In this document: positions 19,729-27,435 of the stretch, piece by piece
How the letters are laid out: each line of letters opens with the position of its first letter
Numbering within the stretch: the first letter of the stretch is position 1
Position numbers and translations under genes: made by a program
The notes under the pieces: generated by a model
Database searches by the model: none
What the model was told of the DNA's origin: nothing
The model's input: only the letters and a program-made list of their open reading frames with translations
NCBI RefSeq assembly: GCF_030644225.1
Contig: NZ_CP128650.1
Span: 1,912,001 to 1,976,000 of the forward strand
Direction: 5' to 3'
DNA: 64,000 nt
Origin: Selenomonas dianae
GTDB taxonomy: Bacteria; Bacillota; Negativicutes; Selenomonadales; Selenomonadaceae

Positions 19729-20472
19729 TCACATCTCCTGCCCATAAATGCTGCGAATCTCCTCGGTATACCGCCCCTCCGCGTCGCGCACGATGAGTGC
19801 GGGCTCGTGGCGCATCCCTGTGAGTGCCGCGCCCTTGAGCGCCTCGATGAGCATGAGGTTCGGCGCACGATCCGCACGCGGCTGTACCATGCGCAGACGC
19901 TTGACGGCAAGGTGCTCCGCGTGGAGGGCGAGAACGATCTCGCCGAGCCGTTCGGGCAGGTGTACCAGAACGAGCCGTCCGCCGTAACGGAGGGCGTACG
20001 ATGCGGCGTGTACGGTGTCGGCAAGGGTCGCGGTGATTTCGTGACGTGCCGCCGCGCGTGCGCCCACGCTGAGAGCTCCGCTTGTCACGGGGCGGTACGG
20101 CGGATTGCTGAATACGAGATCATATGCTCCGCACGCAAAAAGAGCGGGAGGGTCGCGATAGTCGCCCTCCCGCACCGTTATTTTCTCTGTGAGTCCGTTC
20201 ATCCGGACGTTCCGCGCGGCAAGCTCCGCCTGCACGGGACTGAGCTCCACTGCCGTGATATGCGCCGCGAAATCTGCGACGAGGAGCGGAATGACCCCCG
20301 TCCCCGTGCCGAGGTCGAGCACGCGCTCGCGTCCTCTGAGCGTCGGGAAATGTGCGAGGAGAACGGCATCCATCGAAAAGCAGAATTCATCCGTGCGCTG
20401 GATGATGCGCCGTCCGCCCAACGAGAGGTCGTCGATGCGCTCGTTCGGGCGCAGGTCGATCCGCTCACTCAT
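19729..20472 (-). CDS. tRNA1(Val) (adenine-37-N6)-methyltransferase-like (TrmN6/YabB)
   Basis: 247 residues. An N-terminal Rossmann methyltransferase with motif I VLDLGTGTGVIPLL and the adenine-N6 signature NPPY (FSNPPYRPV) typical of N6-adenine methylases that modify nucleic acid. The N-terminal DDLSLGGRRIIQR and FCFSMDAVLLAHF segments match the YfiC/YabB family, which methylates A37 of tRNA1(Val). It follows ricT as yabB does in Bacillus. The ATG at 20472 overlaps the ricT stop by eight bases (ATGAGTGA); an ATG nine bases farther up is also possible. Confidence 0.85.
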   Translation of the reverse strand: MSERIDLRPNERIDDLSLGGRRIIQRTDEFCFSMDAVLLAHFPTLRGRERVLDLGTGTGVIPLLVADFAAHITAVELSPVQAELAARNVRMNGLTEKITVREGDYRDPPALFACGAYDLVFSNPPYRPVTSGALSVGARAAARHEITATLADTVHAASYALRYGGRLVLVHLPERLGEIVLALHAEHLAVKRLRMVQPRADRAPNLMLIEALKGAALTGMRHEPALIVRDAEGRYTEEIRSIYGQEM

Positions 20473-21562
20473 GCGGTACATCGTCCCGCTGCGGACGCGG
20501 ACGGTTGTGCCGCCGTCTGCTGTGCGGGCGGCGATTCTTTGCGGGGCGTTCCTGCCCTACACGGTTCTCGCGCCCGTCGCGCGGCGTACGCTCTGTACGC
20601 TCGTGCTGCCGACGCGCGGGACGCTCCCGCCGCTCCTGTCCGGCACGGCTGTCACGGGGCGTACGCTCACGCTCTCTGCGCTCCCTGTGCGGCGTATGCG
20701 TCCGTTCCTGCGTACGTTGCGGACAGCCCTCCTGCTCCGCGTCCTCGGCGCGTGCGACATCCTCCCATGCAGCAACGACGGTTTTCCCGTCGTCCATCAG
20801 GATGGTCGCCGTACGACGCTGTTCGCTGACCGCCACGACGCGTCCCTCCCCATCCTCGGCAAGGACGCGGTCGCTGACCGCAGGTGTGTACTCGGTCTTT
20901 TTCACACGCATACAGCCGCCGCAGCCGTAGCCCTCGCTCTCGTATTTCAGGCAGCACATGAGCCGCCCGCAGATGCCCGAGATCTTCGTGGGGTTGAGCG
21001 AGAGGTTCTGCTCCTTTGCCATGCGAATGGAGACGGGCACGAAGTCGCCGAGGAAGGTCGCGCAGCACAGCGGCCGCCCGCAGCAGCCCATACCGCCCAT
21101 CATCTTCGCCTCGTCGCGCACGCCGATCTGACGCAGCTCGATGCGCGTGCGGAACACGCCCGCGAGTTCACGTACGAGCTGGCGGAAGTCCACGCGCCCG
21201 TCTGCGGTAAAATAAAAGAGCATTTTCGACAGGTCAAAGGTCAGCTCGACATCGACGAGCTTCATTTTCAGTCCGAGTTCTCGAATCTTCTCCTCGCAGA
21301 CGGTGTGTGCCTCCCGCTCCCGTGCATGATTCTCCTCGATGCGTGCGAGGTCGGAGGGATCCGCAACGCGGTGGACGACGCGGAGATTCGGCGGCACGGA
21401 TCCATCGGACACCGCACGCGGCGGAATGACAACCCTGCCACACTCCATGCCGCGCGTGGTCTCGACGACGACATAATCGCCCTCGACAATGGTCAGCTGC
21501 CCCTGTCCGAAGGAGTATATCTTGCCCGCCGGTTTGAAGCGGACACCTACAATCGTTTGCAA
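20465..21562 (-). CDS. ricT: PSP1-domain protein RicT/YaaT with an Arg-rich tail
   Basis: 365 residues. The PSP1 core (about 1-265) includes the conserved cysteine clusters GMGCCGRPLCC and GICGRLMCCL; in Bacillus these help carry an iron-sulphur cluster in the RicA-RicF-RicT complex, which acts with RNase Y in mRNA maturation. Residues about 272-365 are an extra tail dominated by Arg with Glu, Thr and Pro, absent from the compact Bacillus protein and possibly RNA-binding. The start is TTG at 21562, supported by AGGAGG five bases upstream. It follows holB as in Bacillus, but a 328-bp gap with two repeats intervenes, and yabA is missing. Confidence 0.88.
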   Translation of the reverse strand: MQTIVGVRFKPAGKIYSFGQGQLTIVEGDYVVVETTRGMECGRVVIPPRAVSDGSVPPNLRVVHRVADPSDLARIEENHAREREAHTVCEEKIRELGLKMKLVDVELTFDLSKMLFYFTADGRVDFRQLVRELAGVFRTRIELRQIGVRDEAKMMGGMGCCGRPLCCATFLGDFVPVSIRMAKEQNLSLNPTKISGICGRLMCCLKYESEGYGCGGCMRVKKTEYTPAVSDRVLAEDGEGRVVAVSEQRRTATILMDDGKTVVAAWEDVARAEDAEQEGCPQRTQERTHTPHRERRERERTPRDSRAGQERRERPARRQHERTERTPRDGRENRVGQERPAKNRRPHSRRRHNRPRPQRDDVPHE

Positions 21563-21600
21563 AACTTCCTCCTAGGTATGTATATGTATCGTCGCACGTT

Positions 21601-21695
21601 TGATGTCCCGCGCAAACGCCTCGTTGCGCAAGTGATCGTGTGCTTTTCTGCCCCCTTTACTCACTTGCTCCACTATGGTTCGCTTTGGGACACCA
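21601..21695. repeat. Family 1 element, copy C (internally deleted)
   Basis: Shares the outer thirds of copies A and B (for example GCGCAAGTGATCGTGTGCTT near the left end and TTGCTCCACTATGGTTCGCT near the right) but lacks the central hairpin. Ends are TGATGTCCC and GGGACACCA. It lies in the holB-ricT gap. Confidence 0.65.
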
Positions 21696-21714
21696 TTCCG
21701 CACAACGTAAGTTT

Positions 21715-21876
21715 AGGAATCGCTGATAAAATGAAGTCCGTCAGATTGGCGTAGATTTTTCGTCCGAACAAGGAGGCAAACCGGACGCATAGCAAGGGCT
21801 ATGTGGAGGATCGCGGGCACAGTGCGGGCAAAAAAGATGCGTCAAGATGGCGGTGCTGAATTTATCAGTGCTTCCT
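21715..21876. repeat. Family 2 element, long copy
   Basis: 162 bp with terminal inverted repeats AGGAATCGCTGATAAA and its near complement ending in AGTGCTTCCT. The inside holds small hairpins (around ATAGC...GCTAT and GTCCG...CGGAC). Its two ends match the short copy at 27358-27411. The rest of the holB-ricT gap holds nothing else recognisable. Confidence 0.7.
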
Positions 21877-21890
21877 TTATCTTGGAGCAC

Positions 21891-22952
21891 TCATACAAAC
21901 GGCTTCCTCGCCCGCAGCAAAAACGCCTCGATCTGTAGGGCGGGGTTCACATTTGCCGCAAAACGCTGCGCGAGCCGGCGCGTCTCCTCCATGAGCGCAA
22001 AGATGTCCGCATGGGTCATCTTCGCGCACAGCGCGGTGAGTTCTGCGCGGCGGTCGATGTGACAGAGCGCATCGCTCGCGCCGTCCTCGGAGAGGAGGAG
22101 CAGGTCACGCAGCGCCATCTGCAAAAAGCCGATCCACGCCGTCCGCTCCGCGTGTGTGCGTGCTCCAAGCGCCTCGGCACACGCCCAAATATCCTCAATG
22201 CCGAGGGTGCGGAGGCGGAGGAGGAGTGTGAGTGCCTCGTCCCGCAGGGCGAGCCCCTCCTCCGCGAGCGCATATGCCCGCCCGAGGCTGCCGTCGGAGA
22301 GCGCGGCGATCGCCTCCGCATTCTCTGCGCCGCGCTCCGTGAGTACCGCCGCAATCTCCGCACGGGGCAGCGCACCGAATGCGATGCGTACGGCACGCGA
22401 GCGGATGGTGGGGAGGACGGCATCGTAGGCACTCGTCACGAGGAGAAAGAGCACCTCGCCCGTCGGCTCCTCGATGGTCTTGAGAAGCCGGTTTGCCGCT
22501 GTTTCGTTCATGCAGTCCGCACCGTCGATGAGGATGATGCGCCGGTTGCTCTGAACGGGCGTCCCCGATGCGGCAACGAGGATGTCACGCACCGCCTCCG
22601 TGCGGATCATCGCCGCACTCTTGCCCCGTGCCTCGGGCGCGGTCTCGAAGTAGTCGGGATGCACACCCGCCGCCATTGTGCGGCACGATGCACAGTGTCC
22701 GCAGGGGTGATCTCCCGCCTCGGCGCAGAGCAGTGTCCGCGCGAGCACGCGTGCCGTGCGCCGCTTGCCGATGCCCTCCATGCCGCAAAAGATGAGGGCA
22801 TGGGGCAAACGCTGTGCGGCGGCAAGTACGCGCAGACGGCGGATGATCTGCGTATGTCCGCAGATGTCCGCCCAGTCGCGCGGAAACGCCTCCCGCACGG
22901 TCTCATCGCCGGCAGGTGCGGACACAACGACATTTTTCTTTGTCCGTGCCAT
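21891..22952 (-). CDS. holB: DNA polymerase III delta' subunit
   Basis: 353 residues, clamp-loader AAA+ protein. Walker A-like GMEGIGKRR lies around residues 57-65, the zinc knuckle CGHCASC around 82-88, and a Walker B-like IILIDGAD follows. The sensor region reads SRAVRI where many family members have SRCQ-type sequence. It loads the sliding clamp together with DnaX and delta. The start overlaps the yaaR stop by one base (TAATG). Gene order yaaR-holB matches Bacillus. Confidence 0.9.
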   Translation of the reverse strand: MARTKKNVVVSAPAGDETVREAFPRDWADICGHTQIIRRLRVLAAAQRLPHALIFCGMEGIGKRRTARVLARTLLCAEAGDHPCGHCASCRTMAAGVHPDYFETAPEARGKSAAMIRTEAVRDILVAASGTPVQSNRRIILIDGADCMNETAANRLLKTIEEPTGEVLFLLVTSAYDAVLPTIRSRAVRIAFGALPRAEIAAVLTERGAENAEAIAALSDGSLGRAYALAEEGLALRDEALTLLLRLRTLGIEDIWACAEALGARTHAERTAWIGFLQMALRDLLLLSEDGASDALCHIDRRAELTALCAKMTHADIFALMEETRRLAQRFAANVNPALQIEAFLLRARKPFV

Positions 22953-23416
22953 TACATATAGAGATCAACGAGCAGACCGCGGATGGCATCGTGGCTCGCG
23001 ATGATGTCGAGCTGGTCGGACTGCCCGAGACGGATTTTCTCCGCCATCTCCTCCAATTTGCGGTCGATCTTGCGTACCGATGTGTAGACCTTCTGCCGCC
23101 CGAGGCGATCCCACCCCGCCTGTGTGCGCAGCTCGTACATCGAGCCGACCGCCTCACCGATGAAGCTCTGAATGAGCGAGCGGTACGAGCGCAGTTCGTC
23201 GAACGTCGGCGACTTTGAGAGGCGCGCGCCCTGCTTGTCGATCTGCTCCAACAGGCGATCCATCGCCTCGCGCGACATCGCGGACTCCTGATCCGCCAGC
23301 TCCATGCCGAAATCCGTCGCCGCACCGCGCACACCCGCATCCGTCTCTGCACGCGGCATCGCGAGTGATGTGTTTCGCGTTATGCTGCTGTCTATCTTCA
23401 TCGCCACCGCGTCCAC
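22952..23416 (-). CDS. yaaR: YaaR family protein (DUF327)
   Basis: 154 residues, an all-helical protein of the YaaR family, function unknown, found next to holB in many Firmicutes. The conserved C-terminal half reads ...YELRTQAGWDRLGRQKVYTSVRKIDRKLEEMAE in fragments. The GTG at 23416 is supported by AAGGA nine bases upstream; the in-frame ATG at 23401 lacks a good site. A strong promoter is directly upstream, so this is the first gene of yaaR-holB-(repeats)-ricT-trmN6. yaaQ and tmk, the usual neighbours in Bacillus, are not here. Confidence 0.85.
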   Translation of the reverse strand: MDAVAMKIDSSITRNTSLAMPRAETDAGVRGAATDFGMELADQESAMSREAMDRLLEQIDKQGARLSKSPTFDELRSYRSLIQSFIGEAVGSMYELRTQAGWDRLGRQKVYTSVRKIDRKLEEMAEKIRLGQSDQLDIIASHDAIRGLLVDLYM

Positions 23417-23458
23417 CGCCCCTTTTCCTTAATGAATCGACATAATTCACCGATTGTT

Positions 23459-23487
23459 ATTATAGCCCGAACAAAAGCCAAAGTCAA
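23459..23487 (-). promoter_or_regulatory. Promoter of yaaR-holB
   Basis: Minus strand: -35 TTGACT (23487-23482), 17-bp spacer, consensus -10 TATAAT (23464-23459). Confidence 0.8.
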
Positions 23488-23511
23488 AGCAGTTATCGCT
23501 TCCGGTGAAAA

Positions 23512-23540
23512 TTGACTTTACAGTACATCTCTGTTATCCT
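23512..23540 (+). promoter_or_regulatory. Promoter of the PilZ gene
   Basis: -35 TTGACT (23512-23517), 17-bp spacer, -10 TATCCT (23535-23540). It diverges from the yaaR promoter 25 bp away. Confidence 0.65.
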
Positions 23541-23603
23541 TATTCCTCGGAAAGAGAATGCGGATGAATGTATCCATCATTTAGAAAGAAAGGATTTGAC
23601 AGC

Positions 23604-24332
23604 ATGATCCTGGAAGGGGACAAACTGACCGCTCTCCTGCGCCACGGCGCTGCCATCCACATCGTAGATGCAGCGCTTGAAATCGACTACTACGGAACGC
23701 TTGAACACAGCGAGGAGGAACAGGCGGCGGCCGGACCTGCAGATGTTCTTGCCGTTCGTCTCGATATTCCCGTTGGGAAATACATCAACACCCCCGAGAC
23801 GGGTCATGTCTTTCAATGTCATCTGACGGGTCCCGGCTGCGTCTACCACTTCGCTGTCGCCTACCGCTCCGCCGCACCGCTGCCGGATACGGTCTGGTAT
23901 CTGGATCTGCCCACGCGTGCGGAACGCATTCAGCTGCGCGACTATGTCCGTATCCCTATCCCGATGTCCATCGAGGTGAAACTGCCGGGCGATCACGGAA
24001 GCCTCAAGAACTATCGCGAGGTCGAGCTGATCGACATCAGCGGCGGCGGGCTTTGCTTTGTGCATGATGCGCCGCTGATCATTGATGCGCAGCTTGCCGT
24101 GCGCGTACCCGATCTGCCGCACATCGGAACGCTTGAAACGGAGGGGTCGATCCGGCGTGCGACACCGATTGAAACGACACTCGGTATGATCTATCACATC
24201 GGTATTTCTTTCGGGAACAGCCTCGGAAAGAGGGAGCGGGAGCGGTTGCTGCAGAGCATCTACCAGCTCCAGCAGAGCTATCTGCGCAAGGGGCTGAAGA
24301 TCCCGCAGATCGACCATACCAAGAGAAGCTGA
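23604..24332 (+). CDS. YcgR-like c-di-GMP receptor (PilZ domain)
   Basis: 242 residues with the two-domain layout of YcgR/YpfA: an N-terminal beta-barrel (1-105) and a C-terminal PilZ domain. The c-di-GMP motifs are intact: RxxxR as RDYVR at about 114-118 and DxSxxG as DISGGG near 144-149. Such proteins slow flagella or regulate exopolysaccharide when c-di-GMP is high. The ATG at 23604 follows AAAGGA; an in-frame ATG 36 bases earlier has no site. It is one of only three complete plus-strand genes and is alone between its promoter and a terminator. Confidence 0.88.
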   Translation: MILEGDKLTALLRHGAAIHIVDAALEIDYYGTLEHSEEEQAAAGPADVLAVRLDIPVGKYINTPETGHVFQCHLTGPGCVYHFAVAYRSAAPLPDTVWYLDLPTRAERIQLRDYVRIPIPMSIEVKLPGDHGSLKNYREVELIDISGGGLCFVHDAPLIIDAQLAVRVPDLPHIGTLETEGSIRRATPIETTLGMIYHIGISFGNSLGKRERERLLQSIYQLQQSYLRKGLKIPQIDHTKRS

Positions 24333-24338
24333 ATATGG

Positions 24339-24373
24339 AAAGAGGGGACTGCACGATGTGCAGTCCCCTCTTT
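24339..24373. terminator. Bidirectional terminator between the PilZ and YbjN genes
   Basis: Perfect 16-bp stem (24339-24354 with 24358-24373), 3-nt loop, flanked by A and T. Confidence 0.85.
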
Positions 24374-24382
24374 GTGTCAAGC

Positions 24383-24868
24383 TCACGCCCAGCGCAGTTT
24401 CATCAGCTCCGGATAGACCTCCTCAAGCACCTGCAAGCCAACGCCGACCATCGCCATGAAGCTGTCCGCCTGAAAGGCTCCGATGTGCAGATCGAGCGGC
24501 AGGTCGATGTCTACGACCACATCGCGCTCGTCGTCAACGACAAACTTCACATAGCGGTACTGACTGTTCCACTCGTTGAGCTTCTCATGGAACAGCTTCT
24601 CATCCGAGTTCTCGTCGAGCCGCACAAGCCCGAAGTATTTGATCTTGATAAAATCGTTCGTATCGCCGTGCTCGGTGACGACGATCGCGATGCTCACGAC
24701 GCTGCCGTTGTCAAGCTGCTGACGCATACGGATGATCTGTTCCTCGCCATCCTCCGTCGCGTCCTCGCCGTATTTCATGTCCTGCTTGTCCAGTTCCGCC
24801 TTGATCGCTTCAAATGCGCTGTTCTTGAGTCCTTCGTCGCTTCCGCTGAAGCCATCAAAAAGTCCCAT
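24383..24868 (-). CDS. YbjN-domain protein, paralogue 1
   Basis: 161 residues, an acidic soluble protein of the YbjN type (fold related to type III secretion chaperones), function unknown. It shares with its upstream neighbour the opening MGLFDGF, a central FIKIK..., and a C-terminal RYVKF..D...DVV(V/I)DIDLPLDL...GAFQ(A/P)DS block, so the two arose by tandem duplication. The ATG at 24868 follows GGAGG by five bases, which is better than the in-frame start 12 bases earlier. Confidence 0.78.
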   Translation of the reverse strand: MGLFDGFSGSDEGLKNSAFEAIKAELDKQDMKYGEDATEDGEEQIIRMRQQLDNGSVVSIAIVVTEHGDTNDFIKIKYFGLVRLDENSDEKLFHEKLNEWNSQYRYVKFVVDDERDVVVDIDLPLDLHIGAFQADSFMAMVGVGLQVLEEVYPELMKLRWA

Positions 24869-24893
24869 AGAATCCTCCATTCAAACGTGCGTA

Positions 24894-25412
24894 TTATTCC
24901 TGCGAACGCGGCATATGTCCACGCGTACACAGTTCCATCAGGTCGTCGTAAACATTCTCCACAACGCGCATACCGACCCCCATCATCCCCATGACACTGT
25001 CGGGCTGAAACGCCCCCCTGCGCAGGTCGAGCGGCAGGTCGATGTCGATGACGACATCCTGATCGCGGTCGAGGCAGAATTTGACATAGCGAAACGCACC
25101 GTTCCATTCATTGATCTTCGCCAGGAGCGCAGCACGTCGGTCGGACTCCTCCAGATAGGCAATATCATAGAGTTTGATCTTGATGAATCCATCGGCATGG
25201 TGAACGTACTCGCGCACGACAACCACCGCTGTAACCAGCTCGTCGTTCTCAAGTTCGTTCCTCATGTAGAAATGCGTTTCCTGATGATCCTGCTCACTCT
25301 CATCGCTGATCTCATAGTTCCATTCGTTGCGGTCAAGTTCTTCCTTGATCGCATTTCTGATCTCCAGGGCGGTGGTCTCCTCACCGCCTTTGAATCCGTC
25401 AAAGAGTCCCAT
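24894..25412 (-). CDS. YbjN-domain protein, paralogue 2
   Basis: 172 residues, the tandem paralogue of the next gene downstream (25 bp away). The same blocks are present (MGLFDGF, GFIKIKLYD, RYVKFCLDRDQDVVIDIDLPLDL). It differs by a short polar C-terminal extension ending in RSQE. GGAGGGG lies at good spacing before the ATG. Partners or targets cannot be named; the pair may form a heterodimer, which is only inference from duplication. Confidence 0.78.
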   Translation of the reverse strand: MGLFDGFKGGEETTALEIRNAIKEELDRNEWNYEISDESEQDHQETHFYMRNELENDELVTAVVVVREYVHHADGFIKIKLYDIAYLEESDRRAALLAKINEWNGAFRYVKFCLDRDQDVVIDIDLPLDLRRGAFQPDSVMGMMGVGMRVVENVYDDLMELCTRGHMPRSQE

Positions 25413-25615
25413 TTGTCCCCTCCATATCTGCTCTGCTCTGTCCGCAGGGCATATGTCCCCATTCCTATGGCACAGAGGCGATCAAGCCGCCCGCGCGGGC
25501 ATATAATCACCGCAGTGCCGCATATCTGAATCCCGTTTTCCATGATGCTGTCTGCCGCCCGACTGCGCTTCAGAGAAGCCCCCCAGCTCCTCCGAATCGC
25601 AGCGCACAGGAGAGG
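25413..25615. other. 203-bp intergenic stretch
   Basis: No gene or terminator is seen. The one striking element is a perfect 12-bp GC palindrome, GCCCGCGCGGGC, at 25489-25500, within the likely promoter region of the YbjN pair. Confidence 0.5.
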
Positions 25616-26524
25616 TCAGTCGCTCTCCCTGCCGGCACGCAGCTCGCTCAGCCCCCATGCGAAGAACGCATCCATCCCGACGAAGGCAAAGCCGTTGTCC
25701 GTCACCGCCTCCCCGAACTCCTCCATTGTGCCAATGGCGAAGGAGCCGGCATGGCGTCCCGGCGCACGCTGCGGCAGATCCCCCTCCACCCCGCGTGCAA
25801 AGAACTCCTCGGTGTCCACGTTGACAGCGGCAAGCTCATGCAGGAAGTTGCGCGCCATCTTCATCTTGCCCAGACGATAGAACAGCATCGCCAGAGGCAG
25901 GTACATCATCGCCACACCTTCCTCGTAGCGCTGATAGAGTGCGATCGCCGCATCCCCCTCCTCGATTGCCGCGTAGATGAACATGAGCTGGTAGCGGCGA
26001 CCGAGTGCGTCATGCTCCGAGAGGCGCAGCATCTCCTCGCACTCCTTTGCCGCCAGACGCAGCTTGCGCGCTGCGACAAGCGCCTCAAGATAGGACAGCC
26101 GCAGGAACATATAGGGCTTCGTCGCGGGTAGCGCCCAGAACTTTCCGATGTTCTCCTCCGAGAACACGCCCTCTGATTGGAGCCGTGCCGTCGCCTTGCG
26201 CGTCAGATCCTCATAGTGGTGTACACGGTCGTCGGCGTTCTTCGCGAGGTACTCGATCTGCATACTGGCGGCGGTGATGTTGTCCGGCTCCATGCGCAGC
26301 ACACGCTTGATGATGCGATAGCGTTCCTCGCCCTTCTTCTTGCGCGCGCGTGCGATCAGTTCATCCGCAGTGAGCGTATTCACCTCACGCGGCAGATTCG
26401 GATTCTCACGCAGTCGCTGATTCAGCTCCGAAACGATCTCGGTCATGCGCTCCACGCTGACCTTTCCTCCTTCAGCCTGTACCATGCGGTTCAGTTCAAG
26501 CTGCATCCATTCCTTGTCTGTCAT
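25616..26524 (-). CDS. Unknown helical-repeat (TPR-like) protein
   Basis: 302 residues, cytoplasmic, nearly all helical. The middle part (about 65-235) shows helical hairpin repeats of TPR style (for example ARARKKKGEERYRIIKRVLRMEPDN and ALVAARKLRLAAKECEEMLRL in fragments), resembling bacterial ST7/TPR-like domains. No enzymatic motif is visible. The ribosome site is AAGGAAGGG. It sits in a run of minus-strand genes of unknown role, so no pathway is suggested. Confidence 0.65.
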   Translation of the reverse strand: MTDKEWMQLELNRMVQAEGGKVSVERMTEIVSELNQRLRENPNLPREVNTLTADELIARARKKKGEERYRIIKRVLRMEPDNITAASMQIEYLAKNADDRVHHYEDLTRKATARLQSEGVFSEENIGKFWALPATKPYMFLRLSYLEALVAARKLRLAAKECEEMLRLSEHDALGRRYQLMFIYAAIEEGDAAIALYQRYEEGVAMMYLPLAMLFYRLGKMKMARNFLHELAAVNVDTEEFFARGVEGDLPQRAPGRHAGSFAIGTMEEFGEAVTDNGFAFVGMDAFFAWGLSELRAGRESD

Positions 26525-26601
26525 GCGGTGTCCCTTCCTTTGCTGGTAGTTCCTGTCTATATTATACCTTGTTTTTGCGGAAAAAGCTACAAAAAAGAAC
26601 T

Positions 26602-26618
26602 GCCGTCGCGCACACGGC
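26602..26618 (-). terminator. Weak candidate terminator of the Lys-tailed secreted protein gene
   Basis: 5-bp GC stem (26602-26606 with 26614-26618), then six Ts after a 5-nt gap in the minus direction. Confidence 0.3.
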
Positions 26619-26635
26619 GGACGACAGAACCTTTG

Positions 26636-27298
26636 CTATTCTTTTTTCTTCTTCTTTTCTTTCTTGTCCTTCTTCGCGTGCTTGTCGTGGCTATTGCCGG
26701 GCTGCACAAGCTCCGGATGCTTCTTCGCCTCAAGCGCCGCGCGATCCGCATCGCTAAGTATACCGCGCGACCGGCGGATCATCTCCTCCCGATGACCGAT
26801 TGCATAGTTGATGATCGCATCGAAAAATTTCTTTTCGACATCCTTTTCCGAGAGGGTGGAGAGCGGGATCTCCTTCGCGTTCTCCTCGCGTGTGAGCGTC
26901 CCCCACTCACTGTCCAGATCCTCGTGCACGGTGACGTGGACGACCCCGGCCGCGAGGTCGATCAGAAGATACTCGGCAGCGCCCGAGAGATCGCTGTAGC
27001 CGTCCAGCGGCAGCATACGCCAACGGCGCTTCGACACAACATCCTGGATCTGGATCTCGTCATAGATGCGGAGCGTCGGCACGACGATCTTCGTGAGGTC
27101 GATGTGACCGTGCGTGTCCACGGCATACTGAATCTGCTCCTTGTTGAAATAATAGCCCTGCCGTGCCGTCGACTGCACCCACTCATAGACGTGCGGCGGA
27201 ATCTCCTCGGCGGCACCGGCGGAACGGACACCCGTCAGCAGAACGGCGCAGAGAACAAGTGCCGCTCCCCATTTTTTTTGCAAGATCATCGCTCCCAT
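26636..27298 (-). CDS. Unknown secreted protein with a poly-lysine tail
   Basis: 220 residues. A signal peptide (LVLCAVLLTGVRSAGA, cleaved before AEE) is followed by about 150 residues of mixed alpha/beta with aromatic patches (YEWVQSTARQGYYF). The C-terminus is KKDKKEKKKKKE. It may stay bound to negatively charged envelope polymers through this tail. It is not recognised. The start is uncertain: ATG at 27298, ATG at 27289, or TTG at 27301. An A8 run (27272-27279) lies in the signal-peptide codons. It follows metA, with a repeat element between. Confidence 0.62.
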   Translation of the reverse strand: MGAMILQKKWGAALVLCAVLLTGVRSAGAAEEIPPHVYEWVQSTARQGYYFNKEQIQYAVDTHGHIDLTKIVVPTLRIYDEIQIQDVVSKRRWRMLPLDGYSDLSGAAEYLLIDLAAGVVHVTVHEDLDSEWGTLTREENAKEIPLSTLSEKDVEKKFFDAIINYAIGHREEMIRRSRGILSDADRAALEAKKHPELVQPGNSHDKHAKKDKKEKKKKKE

Positions 27299-27357
27299 CA
27301 ATGCATTGTGTGCTCTCTATGCTAGTATCGGAAACTGAATTTTTGCTGAACATATTA

Positions 27358-27411
27358 GGGAAGCACGGATAAATTCAGCACCGCCGGACTTCATGGGATC
27401 CGTGCTTTCCC
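27358..27411. repeat. Family 2 element, short (internally deleted) copy
   Basis: 54 bp: GGGAAGCACGGAT at one end and ATCCGTGCTTTCCC at the other, with the inner blocks AAATTCAGCACCGCC and GGACTTCAT that flank the deleted centre of the long copy. It can form a long hairpin and may also act as the metA terminator. Confidence 0.7.
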
Positions 27412-27435
27412 ATGTCAGAGGCCGGAGCGGTACGC

